Shown here piece by piece: positions 24,236 through 34,756 of a stretch of 64,000 bases of DNA. The stretch is taken from positions 3,159,333-3,223,332 of the forward strand of contig NW_009799104.1 in assembly GCF_000213175.1 (NCBI RefSeq). Direction: 5' to 3'. The stretch's first letter is position 1. Every line of letters starts with the position of its first letter. The notes under the pieces are model-generated. The model was not told the DNA's origin. It saw nothing but the letters and a program-made list of their open reading frames with translations, and did not search any database. The DNA comes from Neurospora tetrasperma FGSC 2508. Lineage: Eukaryota > Ascomycota > Sordariomycetes > Sordariales > Sordariaceae. Position numbers and translations under genes: made by a program.

Positions 24236-26217
24236 GAGGGAAGTCTAGAAAGTATGTGGGCAAAATGTGCAAAGGATGAATGGATGGAAAAATACGGTGT
24301 TTGTACAGATGGGAAGGATTTGGTGTTTATCTTGTTGTTGTCGGAGTTGAGGTGGGATATACCTTGCTATACCTGTTGCTTTGTATGAGTTTGCTTTGTG
24401 GTCTGAAGACCGGTGTGTTATAAATGGTCTACGCTTATAGACAGGAGAAAGAGAGGAATGTGTATCCAAATAGTTTCCCGTGGGTACTATCATCCATGGG
24501 TAGCCTCAAACAAGCGTTGAGGCCCTTGTTGATATCACTGGATTGGAACTTTTCGATGGGGAAAGAAGATAAACCAGGCCCGGAATTGAGGTCGTCACCT
24601 TATATCCCGCGATTGCGGAGAGAGGAACCATAACTGGCACATACCTCGAGTGGTAGGCATACAAAGGCGTCGATGTTTACTTATCAGTTGCTGGACTGTC
24701 AACATTCACAGGAGAGAATTTGCCACGAGCTCGGGTCTTTTCGTGGGATGGCAAGATTGTCGGGGTTAAATGCTAGACAGATGATAGCTATTTTGCCGCC
24801 CAACAGCTTCACTTCAGGAAGTGTTGGGTACGAAGCAGACGGATTGAGTTCAAGTTGTCAATGTAGATCGGCAATGATGACCTATACAATACGAGACCTG
24901 TCCACTTGTTCCTCCTCTCGTGTGATGCGCGTAATCACTCTGTCATTCAACTTACCGAGACTGCTTTTTGATTCAGACGGAGCGTCTAGTGAATTACTCC
25001 TCCGGAAGCATTATATTCCTGTCATCTTCTTCGGCCCGTCCCAGCTCACCTGATGCTCCTTTCCGTCATACGAAGTCGGAGGGTTTGGTCATGCCAGGCG
25101 TAGCAACTGCGAGTTCGCAGCTTCAATTTAACCATCGTGAGGCAGTCGTCATCCGCCACTATCAAAGTCCTGTGTTCATTTTAGACTACGAGGTTCCCTC
25201 GCTTTAATCCCTCTTCCTGTAGGGGCAACCAGCCAAGATAGATTGATCTCTTGAATTATGTCAACACATACTTCCGCCCCAGCTCTCCTGAAGTCTGCGA
25301 GACCTATGGTTATGGCAAACTGCTCAGTCATGACACCGGCCATCCACCGGCCATCTGCACTGCTAGATTACTCGTGATTATCCCGCCCTGACAACATGTG
25401 TTATGTCCCATGCAACTCAGACTTGCTCATTCCATCGCGGCATCACGATAGTGAAATATAGCCACAGGAATTCGGGAGTTCAGATCTTGTCTTAGCCACT
25501 TCGCCCTCAGAGCCTTTCCCCTCAGGGCAAGGCACATTCCAGCGACACCATAGTCGAATAATCCACCCCACGTCAACATCTCAGTCGTACACCACTTTCA
25601 GGTTGAGATTTACTTCTGAATTGCCTCTCTGACGTTTGGCAAGCTGACTATTCGGTCATGAGAGCCGAGTGTGTATGCCACATCCATCATCACATTAACC
25701 GCCAAGACAGACACCCAAAGCTACCCCTTTATCGCTCCCTGTGCCTGACATCGGGCCATAAACTCATGGAATGCGAGAATGTGAGATTGAGTCCCAAAAT
25801 GCCGCCCACATTCCCAGCACTATGCCGAGTCACCTACAAGCCTCAATCTTTCGGCTTCACTTCTCCGAGGTGTTCGCCTCCCCACCCCATTCCCAAGCCC
25901 TAGACTCCAAGAGGCAATCACAACCTCATCATCAGACCGCGCTGGCATGCTTTCTGTAAGCGCCACTTACACTCGGTGAGCTATGCCAATGCAGCCAGGA
26001 TTTTCCGGTAAACTTTTCTGATAAACAACGCGGCAAAGGCCTGGATCACCAGACCAAGGGCCGGTATAAATACCACGCTGGCGCCATACCTTCCTCCTCC
26101 TCCTTGCTGACAGACACAACAGAGGCATCATCATCTCAGTTACCAGTCTTTACCCTTTCAGAGAAAGGTGCCCTGCCCTCATCTCATAGACGTTTATCAC
26201 CTAAACGACTGCCAACA
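24236..26217. other. spacer between dynamin-like and WSC genes
   Basis: About 2 kb holding the 3' end of the dynamin-like gene and the promoter and leader of the WSC gene. Short open frames look random; no RNA gene or repeat is recognised. Confidence 0.5.
26065..26072 (+). promoter_or_regulatory. TATA box of the WSC gene
   Basis: TATAAATA lies 153 bases before the chosen ATG at 26218. It supports transcription starting near 26100 and therefore the downstream ATG rather than the longer open frame. Confidence 0.6.
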
Positions 26218-27801
26218 ATGGCGCCCTCATCCCGCTCCGTTCTCCTCCAAGGAGCGTTCCTCCTCCCCTTCCTCGTCTCCTCCATCGCCGCCTTCCCCTA
26301 CAACACCAACAGCAACGCCAACTCCAAAGCAGTCGACGCCAACCTCAACCTCCTCAAGCCCCGCTCCCACTTTCCCACTCTCTTCAAACGCCAACAAAAC
26401 ACTACCACCAATTCCCCCGCTGCCGCCGACATCGACGATGATGACGACTCGGACTCTTCCATCACAGCCAACCCCCCATCCAACCCAGGCAACCGTCTAG
26501 GCTGCTACCGCGACGACTCCCCCACCTCCCGCCTTCTCCCGACCTCTTTCACCGCCTCCGACACTCTCACACTTGACTCCTGCGCCATCTTCTGCGGTTC
26601 TTCCTCCCCTAACTTCGGCGTCGAATACGGTCGCGAATGCTGGTGCGCCTCTTCCACTTCGGGATTCAGTCCCACTTCCCCCTCTACTGTCGCCGCCAAG
26701 GTCGACGACGCACAATGCTCGTTCCCCTGCGCCGGTGACCGCATCGAAGTGTACACCAACGCTTTGTACCGCCCTCCTCGCGTGGCCAACGTTCGAGGGT
26801 TCGATTACCTCGGCTGCTACCGCGAGTCGTCGCCGCGCTTACTCCCCAATTCTCTGCTAGGGGACGATACCCTGACAGCCGAAAAATGCGCTGCCTACTG
26901 CACCGACTTGTCTTTCCCTTACTTTGGCGTCGAGTACGGTCGCGAATGCTGGTGTGGCGTGTCCCTGCCTGATGCCGCGCAGCAGGTTCCCGAGACGGAA
27001 TGCAGCATGACTTGCGCCGGAGCTGGTGACGAGATCTGCGGTGCGGGCAACAGGATCAATGTGTATGGGAGGCAGATGGTCATGCCAGCCGATGTCGGGG
27101 ACTACGCATACCAGGGCTGTTATACCGATTCGCCCGTGCCGAGCGAGAAGAGTCTGACGGGTACAGTCATGTACGATGCCGAGATGACGCTTGATGAGTG
27201 CCGACTGAGCTGTCAGGAGGATGGATACCCTTATTTCGGCACCGAGTACGGCAGCCAGTGTTTCTGCGGGACCAAGCTCTATGATGGCAACGACTCCGAT
27301 AACGAAGGCGACTATCCCGCTAGAGCTTTCCTGGTTCCCGACAGAGAATGTTCAATGCGGTGCGGAGGCGACGCAACGAACGCGACTACTTGCGGCGATG
27401 CCAATCGGCTGTCGGTGTACTGGAACGGTCTCGTCAGCGGAGCACGGAACTTGGGCCCGTTGGACCCTGAGTTTGCGAGCTTGCAAAACTGGAACTACCG
27501 AGCGTGCATGAGGGATGATGTGGTGCAGAGGACCTTGACGGGACCGACGTTGAGGAGAAATGACATGACTGTCGAGACTTGCGTGGCGTTTTGCAACACT
27601 GGGGGTTTCCTGTATGCTGGGCTGGAGTTCCAGAGCGAGTGCTACTGCGGAAATGAGTTGAATGGTGGTGATGATGTTGAAGAGGTTGATGATAGCCAGT
27701 GTGAGCAGCTGTGCGCTGGAAGTGAGACTGAGTATTGTGGAGGCCCCAATAAGTTGAGCTTGTACCAGCGTGCGGTGCTTCTGGGGCCTGATGAGATGTA
27801 G
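26218..27801 (+). CDS. secreted protein with four WSC domains
   Basis: The open frame extends upstream to 26104, but the ATG at 26218 starts a typical signal peptide (PSSRSVLLQGAFLLPFLVSS followed by IAAF) and follows a TATA box at the right distance; 527 residues result. After a Thr/Asp-rich linker come four Cys-rich WSC repeats beginning at GCYRDDSP, GCYRESSP, GCYTDSPV and ACMRDDVV. Each has the fixed pattern of FGxEYGxxCWCG-like and CxxxCAG motifs. WSC domains are putative carbohydrate-binding modules, found in yeast wall sensors and in secreted fungal proteins. No transmembrane segment or GPI signal follows the last repeat, so this is probably a soluble extracellular or wall-bound protein, not a Wsc sensor. 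The first repeat lacks the usual CGG before the end, so it is the most divergent. Single exon. Confidence 0.88.
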   Translation: MAPSSRSVLLQGAFLLPFLVSSIAAFPYNTNSNANSKAVDANLNLLKPRSHFPTLFKRQQNTTTNSPAAADIDDDDDSDSSITANPPSNPGNRLGCYRDDSPTSRLLPTSFTASDTLTLDSCAIFCGSSSPNFGVEYGRECWCASSTSGFSPTSPSTVAAKVDDAQCSFPCAGDRIEVYTNALYRPPRVANVRGFDYLGCYRESSPRLLPNSLLGDDTLTAEKCAAYCTDLSFPYFGVEYGRECWCGVSLPDAAQQVPETECSMTCAGAGDEICGAGNRINVYGRQMVMPADVGDYAYQGCYTDSPVPSEKSLTGTVMYDAEMTLDECRLSCQEDGYPYFGTEYGSQCFCGTKLYDGNDSDNEGDYPARAFLVPDRECSMRCGGDATNATTCGDANRLSVYWNGLVSGARNLGPLDPEFASLQNWNYRACMRDDVVQRTLTGPTLRRNDMTVETCVAFCNTGGFLYAGLEFQSECYCGNELNGGDDVEEVDDSQCEQLCAGSETEYCGGPNKLSLYQRAVLLGPDEM

Positions 27802-28907
27802 ATTTTGATTTGGAGGGCGGTTGGGAGTCCTTGGTGAAGGTTTCGCCGCGATGACGAGTGGCTTTTTTCCCCTTTTCCTTTTCGGAGATCATACCCGATG
27901 GCTGAACTTGGTTATATCGTTTGGATATCAGACGCGGATTGTTTTTTGTTTGTGTGTATGTCGCTTTTATTACGAGTTCCTAAAACTACTGTCGTGCCTT
28001 GACAAGTATCTGTCTCCCATCCATGCGATTGTTTGCTTCTGCTGCGAGTAAAATAAAGTCTTTGCCTGCTTTTGCTCCGCTCATCACTAACAAGTCCTGG
28101 TGTAAGCAATCTCGGACGTACAATATATATATATATACTTTCTTTCGGTGGTCAAACAAGCCGACCAGTTCCGTTTTCAACCTGAAACGCTGTTGTTGTG
28201 GTTGTTGTTCTGTGTTTCCACTTGTCTGGTTGCTCCTGGCTTTTGAGTCGGGTGTAGTTTCGATCATCCTCTTAGAGGACGCCCTTCCAACAAATGGAAG
28301 GATTCAAAGGCATATATAATGTCCCGGCACTGTGCTGTGTGGCACCGAAAAACCGATGTTTGACAAGAAAGAAAAAAAAAAAAAAAGAAGAAGAAATCCC
28401 GCCGCCCGGAAGAACGCCTGATTCCCTCAATGACAAAAAATAAGAGAAAATGTCGTCGTCAAGTTTCGTTGCACGGGTTAGTCGAAATGCAGCAAACAGC
28501 CCGCCTCGTCTGGATATATATATATACCACACATGGTGCTGTGTTGGTCAGGTCGAATCAGGCTCTTCAAACTTGGAGCCAGGAAAGAGGAAAAAAATAC
28601 CGAATTGCCGAACGGTTCGCAGCATCGCTGACCGAAAAAAAAAGGTGCAAGTCCAGTTGTTTGCCGCTTGTTGTAAATGTCATCATAACACCTCGTCGAA
28701 ACCACCATGCCATGTGTTTTCTTGAATCACTCCCAATCTCCACTTCGTCCGTTTTGGTGGCCAGTCCAGATGACAGCAAGTCCCCTCCCTTGGGATGAAT
28801 GGCACTCGTACAATTTGTTGAACCAGGGGGTTGTCGCCGTCAAGACAAGAGTCGGCAAAGACATGTTGGTGCCTGGCGATGCACCACCATAATCCGCACG
28901 CACACTA
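27802..28907. other. convergent 3' spacer with TA microsatellites
   Basis: About 1.1 kb between the stops of the WSC gene (+) and the F-box-like gene (-). It contains TA repeats near 28122-28137 and 28513-28527 and an A-rich run at 28373-28391. No gene seen. Confidence 0.5.
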
Positions 28908-30107
28908 CTAGATGATCATGTCGTCTTCCTCGCCTTCGTCGTCTTCTTCAGCTCCGCTATCACTTGCAAGAGCCTCGATATCCTGCCAGCCATCGTCCGA
29001 AGCAGCATCACCATCATCCTCCTCCTGATTCTGAGCAGCAGCAGCAGCATTCTGACCACCACCAGCGGCAGCAGCAGCATTCTGCTGACCTGCAACACTA
29101 CTCTGACCAGTAGTAGTAGTGGCCTGAGCATCATCAGCAGTCAGATTACCGCCGCCGCTTCCACACGCACCGCCGCCACCCTTCTTTTTCTCGGGTTTAG
29201 GAATGGGCCTGCCCTTCTGGTCCAACACAGGCAGCTCATTCCACAGCGTCGAAAAGTTGGGGTGTTTCCTACAACTCCTGCTAGCGACGGTCCGCCTCAC
29301 GACGTGGATCCTGCAGCGCCTGTTCCTGTTAATTAAGTGGCACATGGGTATGAAGAATTGGCCGGGTTGCTCGAAGCCGGCCAGGACCAAGTTCATCAAG
29401 TTAGGAAACTTGCGCAGGCCGAAGCGCATCTGGTACAGGGTCCACGTGTTGATGGGCGTGACGTGGTTGGGGTCCCACTGGCGGTTCCAGTGCATCTCCA
29501 AGACCTGCTGGTGTCCTCCCGTTAATGAACCGGCGGGCCCGGCGGGGATGGTGACGGGGCGTGTTTGCATCGCGTGCTTCTCGGCAATGACGGCCAGCCG
29601 GGTCAGGTTGGGTGCCAGGCCGGACAGGGCGAGGATCAAGTCCGAGTAGTACGAGTCTGGGCGCGAGGAGCGCTCGGCGCGGATGCGGATGTGCAGGTTG
29701 CGGACCGACAGGGCGTTGTTGGGACCTATCAGGCGGAGCCAGTTGCAGCTGCGGTGGCGGGCACAGTCCTGGGCGTCCGGAGAGTCGTCCCGGTGCTCGT
29801 CGCAGGGCTCGAGAAAGACAAAGGTGTTTTTACTGTACAGGACAAAGGCGGCCTCACGGGATATCTGCTTGTCGACGTACAAGAGACTCAGGTCAAGACG
29901 GGGCTGGGATTCCCAGACGCCGGCCACGTCGGCGGCGGTGGGGATGGTGAGCAGTTGCGAGTAAATCATGTTGCGGACCTCGGCGGGCAGTTCCAGGAAG
30001 CGCCAAAACCGAGGGGGGCGATTAGCACATTGTCGGTGTGGTTGAATGCGGGTGACACGGAGAGGGCTGTGGCCGGTTTTGGCCCGTTTTGATGGTCTGG
30101 CCGACAT
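28908..30107 (-). CDS. F-box-like fungal protein, LPAEVRNMIY type, acidic tail
   Basis: Single exon, 399 residues. The N-terminus has a basic stretch (PSKRAK) that could be a nuclear signal. It is followed by FLELPAEVRNMIYSQLL (about 37-53), the short F-box-like motif that opens many fungal proteins of unknown function. The middle part has LSLLYVDKQISREAAFVLYS and NLHIRIRAE, typical of that family. The C-terminal quarter is low complexity: Ala/Gln/Gly runs and then an acidic end (EEDDEGEEDDMII). Classical F-box proteins recruit substrates to Skp1-Cullin ligases, but many members of this family have not been tested for Skp1 binding. No substrate-binding repeats such as WD40 or LRR are visible. 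The start ATG at 30107 is the first in frame. Confidence 0.7.
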   Translation of the reverse strand: MSARPSKRAKTGHSPLRVTRIQPHRQCANRPPRFWRFLELPAEVRNMIYSQLLTIPTAADVAGVWESQPRLDLSLLYVDKQISREAAFVLYSKNTFVFLEPCDEHRDDSPDAQDCARHRSCNWLRLIGPNNALSVRNLHIRIRAERSSRPDSYYSDLILALSGLAPNLTRLAVIAEKHAMQTRPVTIPAGPAGSLTGGHQQVLEMHWNRQWDPNHVTPINTWTLYQMRFGLRKFPNLMNLVLAGFEQPGQFFIPMCHLINRNRRCRIHVVRRTVASRSCRKHPNFSTLWNELPVLDQKGRPIPKPEKKKGGGGACGSGGGNLTADDAQATTTTGQSSVAGQQNAAAAAGGGQNAAAAAQNQEEDDGDAASDDGWQDIEALASDSGAEEDDEGEEDDMII

Positions 30108-32195
30108 GGTGGCAGATTAATTCAAGGGAAATGTGCGAAGAACGACGTCAATGACAAAAATGACGCTGTCTGTGGCTGGCGATGATGAGGATGATGATGA
30201 TGCAGGCAGTGAGTGTGTCGATTTTATGTTGGGCTGGGAAGTTGGTTGTGAGAGGGCACTCAATAACCATGCCCCAGTTCCTCCTGGCCAGGAACCTGGT
30301 GATGTTTTCCCGGATGGAGGGAGAATGGTGAGAAGAGGCGACGACGCCGAGGGAACTTTGTGTGATGGAAACTGAAGTATGTGTCGAAGGAGGTGGTGGT
30401 GGTGGTGGTGGTGGTTCTTCGTTGATTGAAGGAGTGAAAGACGGGAGGCGGAGATGCCCTGCTGGTCACCCGCCCGACGTCCTCGAGCGTGATGAGTGGT
30501 TCCCTTCAGTTGAGTTAGGTTGAGGCTGACAGTGACGTTCCCGGTGGTTGCCATTTCCATGTTCCAGGTTCATGCCTGCTGTTTACCTACGCTGTTACAG
30601 CAGGTTAGGCGGTCACTGTTAGCGGAGAGGCCATTGTTGGGCATCTGCTGCTGCCCTACCACGACCATGTACCGTAGAGGTATGTAGCGTCCATAGTGGG
30701 ACAGTGCAGTGGGTCACGTAGTGTTAGTGTACAACAGGCCCACCCGATTCCCGGTCAGGAGTCCGAAGCCCCAGCCCAGGGAGGGGAGACGGGATGGCAG
30801 GCGCCGGCGCAGTGAGATGGATGTCTTGCTGGATCAGGTGCTGTGCATGAGTGTGCAGCTGATCAAACGGAACGGTCCGCACAGACCAGACGGATGTATG
30901 TACGCAGTACTTGTGAAACGCGGGGTAAGTTACCCACCATAGTGCTGTGTATGTAACATTCAAAGGCTTCAGTTTACGATTCAACAGTCAGCAGATGATG
31001 AACGATCATATAGCTGCGTTTTGGACAGGGAGGCGCACTCTGATTGAGCTTCAATCTCTTATTACTATAAGTAGCTCACTTTATTTTGCTCTTGTCATGT
31101 AGTCTGAACTACATGCCGTGTAGTCGAGATCCGGAGTGGACCTATAACGACAACGAACTTCCTGGCCCCGCCGTTTTGGGCTCCGTAAATTGTGGAGATT
31201 CCGCCGTCTGTAATCCAATGTAAAGACCACCCGTACCCGTTTCCATACATCACAGTGCTACTACTGCAAGTACTTAGCCCAGACCTTAACCCAACGGCAG
31301 CTCATCGGGTACATTTTCCTTCAGTCTCTCTCTCTTCACCATCATCGGTGAACTTCCTACCCTTTTCGTTTTCAACACATTTCAACCAAACAGCTAACTG
31401 TGGTTGGTTCGGAGAAAACTTGGCGTTCTTTGTCTTGTTTTCTCTCATACCGAAATTTTACCCGTAACCGACTTCTTTGTCGAATCCTCACGATGCTTAC
31501 CATGTTACGTCTACATCGATATGTCCAAGTCGAGGCAGCAATGATGGAAGCTCGTGTCCGTCATATTCCTAGGTACTTCAATGAATTCCATTGAAGATGC
31601 TCTCGGCTTCTTGTTAACTATTCTAAGTCCATTGACCAAGTTCGCTTGCGATGGATATCAACATTTTGACAATGGAATATTCTTCTTTCCGCCATTTCAT
31701 CCAAGATACCGAGCTGTATTACTCGAAGATGTCTGGAAGGGAAAAGGCGGAAGCCAGATAAAACGACCTCGGCGAGGTCGGATAGGTGGTTGAAATGCCG
31801 AATTTGGAAGTTGTGAATGGGACCGGGCTCAAGGGCCAACACGGCAACAGCCAACAACCCGCTCGTGTTGGGTTGTCCTTCCAGCCAAGGTTGACCAGCA
31901 ATGACACAACACAAACAAGGCAACCGCTATCATGACACTTCCTTCGCAACCCTTCACCTGCCTTTTGGGACAGGTGAAGAGTCCTCGCGATAGACCTTCA
32001 GGTTCACCTCCAGCCGAACCGGTAAACCTCTATGACTTGACACTGCAACCTCGAAGCATATAGACTTACCTCCTTTATTTCTCTTCCCACCACAAATCCC
32101 TCCACCACTTTTTATACCCAGCTCATTTGTGTCATTGCAGTATACCTACCCATCCTTAGCTTACGGCTCTTTTCGACAATATCAACACCCATCTT
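30108..32195. other. divergent spacer between F-box-like gene and amine oxidase
   Basis: About 2.1 kb. Next to the F-box-like gene lies a (GGT) repeat (about 30390-30413) that creates His-rich shadow frames. A TATA-like element sits near 32113, about 80 bases before the amine oxidase start. I see no supported gene. Confidence 0.5.
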
Positions 32196-34040
32196 ATGAT
32201 GGATTCCGACTCAGCTCTCGACTCCGAGGTTGAAGTCGACGTGGTCATAGTCGGCGCTGGCCTAAGCGGCTTAAGAGCAGCTGTCGAACTGCACAAAGCA
32301 GGCCTCACAATCGCTGTCCTCGAAGAGAGCAACCGTGCCGGTGGTCAGTGTTGCACAACTTTTTCTCGTCATACGACCAGGATCACGTTCATAGGCGACA
32401 CCCACACCGAGATGCTCTCTCTAGCCAAGGACTTCAAGATCGACCTCACCAAGCAGCACAAGGAGGGACTGGACCTCCAACAGCGTTATGACGGTTTTCA
32501 AGACAGCCCCCAAGTTTCCGAAACCATCCCGGCGCTTGAAACAGCCGTCTGGCCACCTGAAGAGTACCAACTTTCATTCAGGTCACTGATCGAAGACCCC
32601 GCAATCCAGAAGTTCTACCGCCGCATCTCCGATCTCTCTGAAACCTGGCATGGCCCCGACGCCTTGTTTCTCGACGCGGTCTCCTTCCTCGAGCTCGTGG
32701 AAGCTAATTTCTTCCACAGCAAGGCGGTCCATCAGGAAGCCCACTTTCTCACCAGTTATCTCCTCAGCGCTGACCCCGCCCGCGTCTCGGCTCTCTACGT
32801 CCTCGACCACATCGCCTCCGGCGGCGGGCTTGCCAACCTCTACTTCCACCCTGACTCCCCTGGAGGCGGCGCCCACCATTTCCGCGTCCCACAGGGACCG
32901 CGAGCGTTCATCACCAGCCTAGCCGACCTTCTTCCTGAGGGATGCATCCATCTCTCCACCATGGCCACCACAATCACCCAACAAACCACCCCCATCAGCA
33001 AGATTTACTACCCCTTTCACCCATGCAAAGTCGAAACCTCCCCTCCCTCCGATAGCGACTCCACCGCGAGCACCACCACGAAAACCTTCTACGCCAAAAA
33101 GGTCCTCCTCGCCACACCCCCCGCATTATACTCCCCTTGTTGGTCCCACCTCCCCGAAGTCCTTACCTTCCACCCGCCTCTGCCTCCCCACAAGCTCGCC
33201 TCCATCAACCGCCACAGCGGCCGCTACAATAACTACGGCATCTTCACCACGGTGACCTTTTACTTTTCCCAGCCCTGGTGGCGCGAGGCCGGGCTGTCGG
33301 GATCCATGGACTGCCGGGTTACTCGGGATCTCGACGGGCCGATTTCGTGGGTGAGAGACACGAGTGAGGATAAAGGTGGTGGCAAGATAAACACAAACAA
33401 GAAGGTGTGGAGTTTAACCTGCTGGTGCGCAGGCGAGAACGCGTATGAAGTCTGGAAATGGTATGACAAGACCTACCCGGTGGATGATGAAAAGCCAGAG
33501 GAGATTAAGGGTGGCTGGAAGGCGAGTCCGGTGTGGATGCATTTGCTGAGAGTGTTCAAGGAGCGGATGGATGCCCTGGAGATGGAGATTCCATTGCCGA
33601 GGAAAGGGTCCTTAAATTGGAAGGAGGAGGAGGAAAAAGAGAGGGAGAGAGAAGAAGGTGCGGGACCACCGATTACGTACAATGTGAGATGGTGGATGGG
33701 GATGGGGGTTACGCCCCCGAGGGAATTGCCGAGCGATGGGGAAGAATTGGAGGAGCTGTTGAGGACTTGGGAGTATGATGGGCCGGGAAAGGGAGATGCG
33801 ACGATGAGAGACCCGTTCAGAAATGTGCATTTTGCGGGCACGGAGACGGCAGAGGAGTGGAGGGGTTTCATGGAGGGAGCGGCGAGGAGTGGGTTGAGGG
33901 GAGCGAAGGAGATTATTCAGGCGTTGAAGAAGAGAAACTTCAAGGACGGAGAGGGTGGAAAAAAAAAAGGTGTTGAAAGCGCTCTTGTAGGTGAGGATAT
34001 GAGTGAGAGAGTTGGAGGAAGGATGAGGGTTGGGAAGTGA
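32196..34040 (+). CDS. flavin-containing amine oxidase (monoamine oxidase-like)
   Basis: Single exon, 614 residues. An N-terminal FAD-binding motif (VIVGAGLSGLRAAVELHKAG, GxGxxG at 20-25) continues to the acidic ribose-binding VLEESNRAGG. The C-terminal FAD motif NVHFAGTETAEEWRGFMEGA is intact (GTET about 548-551). These bracket the amine-oxidase fold, with ALFLDAVSFLELV and VPQGPRAFITSLADLL in between. Family members oxidise amines to aldehydes with release of hydrogen peroxide. The segment after AGG (QCCTTFSRHTTRITFIGDT) replaces the usual GRT...G-x-W-x-G region and is short and unusual. An in-frame GTCAGT...CATAG stretch (32345-32395) could be an intron, but removing it would shorten this region further. 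The C-terminal 40 residues are Lys/Gly-rich. Two ATGs lie at 32196 and 32199. Substrate unknown. Confidence 0.85.
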   Translation: MMDSDSALDSEVEVDVVIVGAGLSGLRAAVELHKAGLTIAVLEESNRAGGQCCTTFSRHTTRITFIGDTHTEMLSLAKDFKIDLTKQHKEGLDLQQRYDGFQDSPQVSETIPALETAVWPPEEYQLSFRSLIEDPAIQKFYRRISDLSETWHGPDALFLDAVSFLELVEANFFHSKAVHQEAHFLTSYLLSADPARVSALYVLDHIASGGGLANLYFHPDSPGGGAHHFRVPQGPRAFITSLADLLPEGCIHLSTMATTITQQTTPISKIYYPFHPCKVETSPPSDSDSTASTTTKTFYAKKVLLATPPALYSPCWSHLPEVLTFHPPLPPHKLASINRHSGRYNNYGIFTTVTFYFSQPWWREAGLSGSMDCRVTRDLDGPISWVRDTSEDKGGGKINTNKKVWSLTCWCAGENAYEVWKWYDKTYPVDDEKPEEIKGGWKASPVWMHLLRVFKERMDALEMEIPLPRKGSLNWKEEEEKEREREEGAGPPITYNVRWWMGMGVTPPRELPSDGEELEELLRTWEYDGPGKGDATMRDPFRNVHFAGTETAEEWRGFMEGAARSGLRGAKEIIQALKKRNFKDGEGGKKKGVESALVGEDMSERVGGRMRVGK

Positions 34041-34647
34041 CGAGCCGCCTAGAACAGTGAGTGCCCACTACTGGTAGCTCGAGCGGAGTAGAGAGACAAC
34101 TGGATAGCCTAGAGAGAAGCACCAGGATAGAAGCAAGAAGAGAGAATTGGAGCGTAACGAAGGTCGGAAGTGGTGATACATGGCATGATACGAAAATGAA
34201 GTCGTGACAATCGTGACGGCGGTGAGCGGCGTATCCTGTCAGACGAGGGACAGCCGCACAAAATTGGACATCAAAAAGAGACTGTGAAAATAGCAGAAGC
34301 AAGATGAGAAGATATGTGAAGAAATGTAGAACGCTGGATCTTGGAAATGAAGTTTGCTGTTGCGAACTCGGGCTGGAAACCGCCGACTCCGCATCCTGGC
34401 ACCACCGGAAATGCGGGGTAGTTTGTGCCCCGATAAGTAAGTAAGCGCACCGCCACGGCGCCGGAGAGATCCGATCCATAGCCGGTGCCGGGGTCTCCGA
34501 GTCGGGTGCAAACATCGGAAATGACTCGTAAACTACAATGCAACAAAACGACTGCAGTAGAAGAACAAAACATCATCACCACCGTCTATCAAGATCACGC
34601 TATTGAAGGCTCAAAACAGAAGCAACAAAAAAAAATCACAAAAAGAA
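34041..34647. other. 3' spacer after amine oxidase
   Basis: About 600 bases between the amine oxidase stop and the tRNA gene. Open frames here are unconvincing. The A-rich end (34626-34644) serves the tRNA gene as terminator. Confidence 0.5.
34626..34644 (-). terminator. RNA polymerase III terminator of tRNA-Leu
   Basis: Two T runs on the minus strand begin four bases after the tRNA 3' end, the usual Pol III stop signal. Confidence 0.7.
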
Positions 34648-34756
34648 TGCCGAAAGTGGGGTTCGAACCCACGCTCTCTCGCGAGAACTTGAAGACCTTA
34701 AGATTGGAGAAAATCAAACTTAAGTCAAGCGCCTTAGACCACTCGGCCATTTCGGC
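34648..34756 (-). tRNA. tRNA-Leu(UAA) with 25-nt intron
   Basis: Read on the minus strand, the acceptor arm GCCGAAA pairs with TTTCGGC, with A73 as discriminator as in eukaryotic leucine tRNAs. The D-arm TGGCCGAGTGGTC, a long variable arm (GTTCTCGCGAGAGAGC) and the T-arm GTGGGTTCGAACCCCAC are all clear. The anticodon stem CTTGA/TCAAG encloses the loop C-T-TAA-G-T, giving anticodon UAA. A 25-nt intron lies one base 3' of the anticodon (plus-strand 34694-34718). It repeats CTTAAG, which can pair with the anticodon region as in normal pre-tRNA introns. The mature RNA is 84 nt before CCA addition. The class II variable arm excludes most other amino acids. Confidence 0.93.

Noticed and set aside
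26104-26217. upstream extension of the WSC open frame
   Set aside because: It would bury the signal peptide inside the protein and begins only about 30 bases after the TATA box; the ATG at 26218 is preferred.
30117-30560. His/Ser-rich 147-codon minus-strand frame
   Set aside because: Created by a GGT microsatellite just upstream of the F-box-like gene; no domain and no homology recognised.
32345-32395. possible 51-nt intron in the amine oxidase gene
   Set aside because: It is in frame and has GT-AG ends, but splicing would delete residues from a region that is already short for the family, so it was not used.
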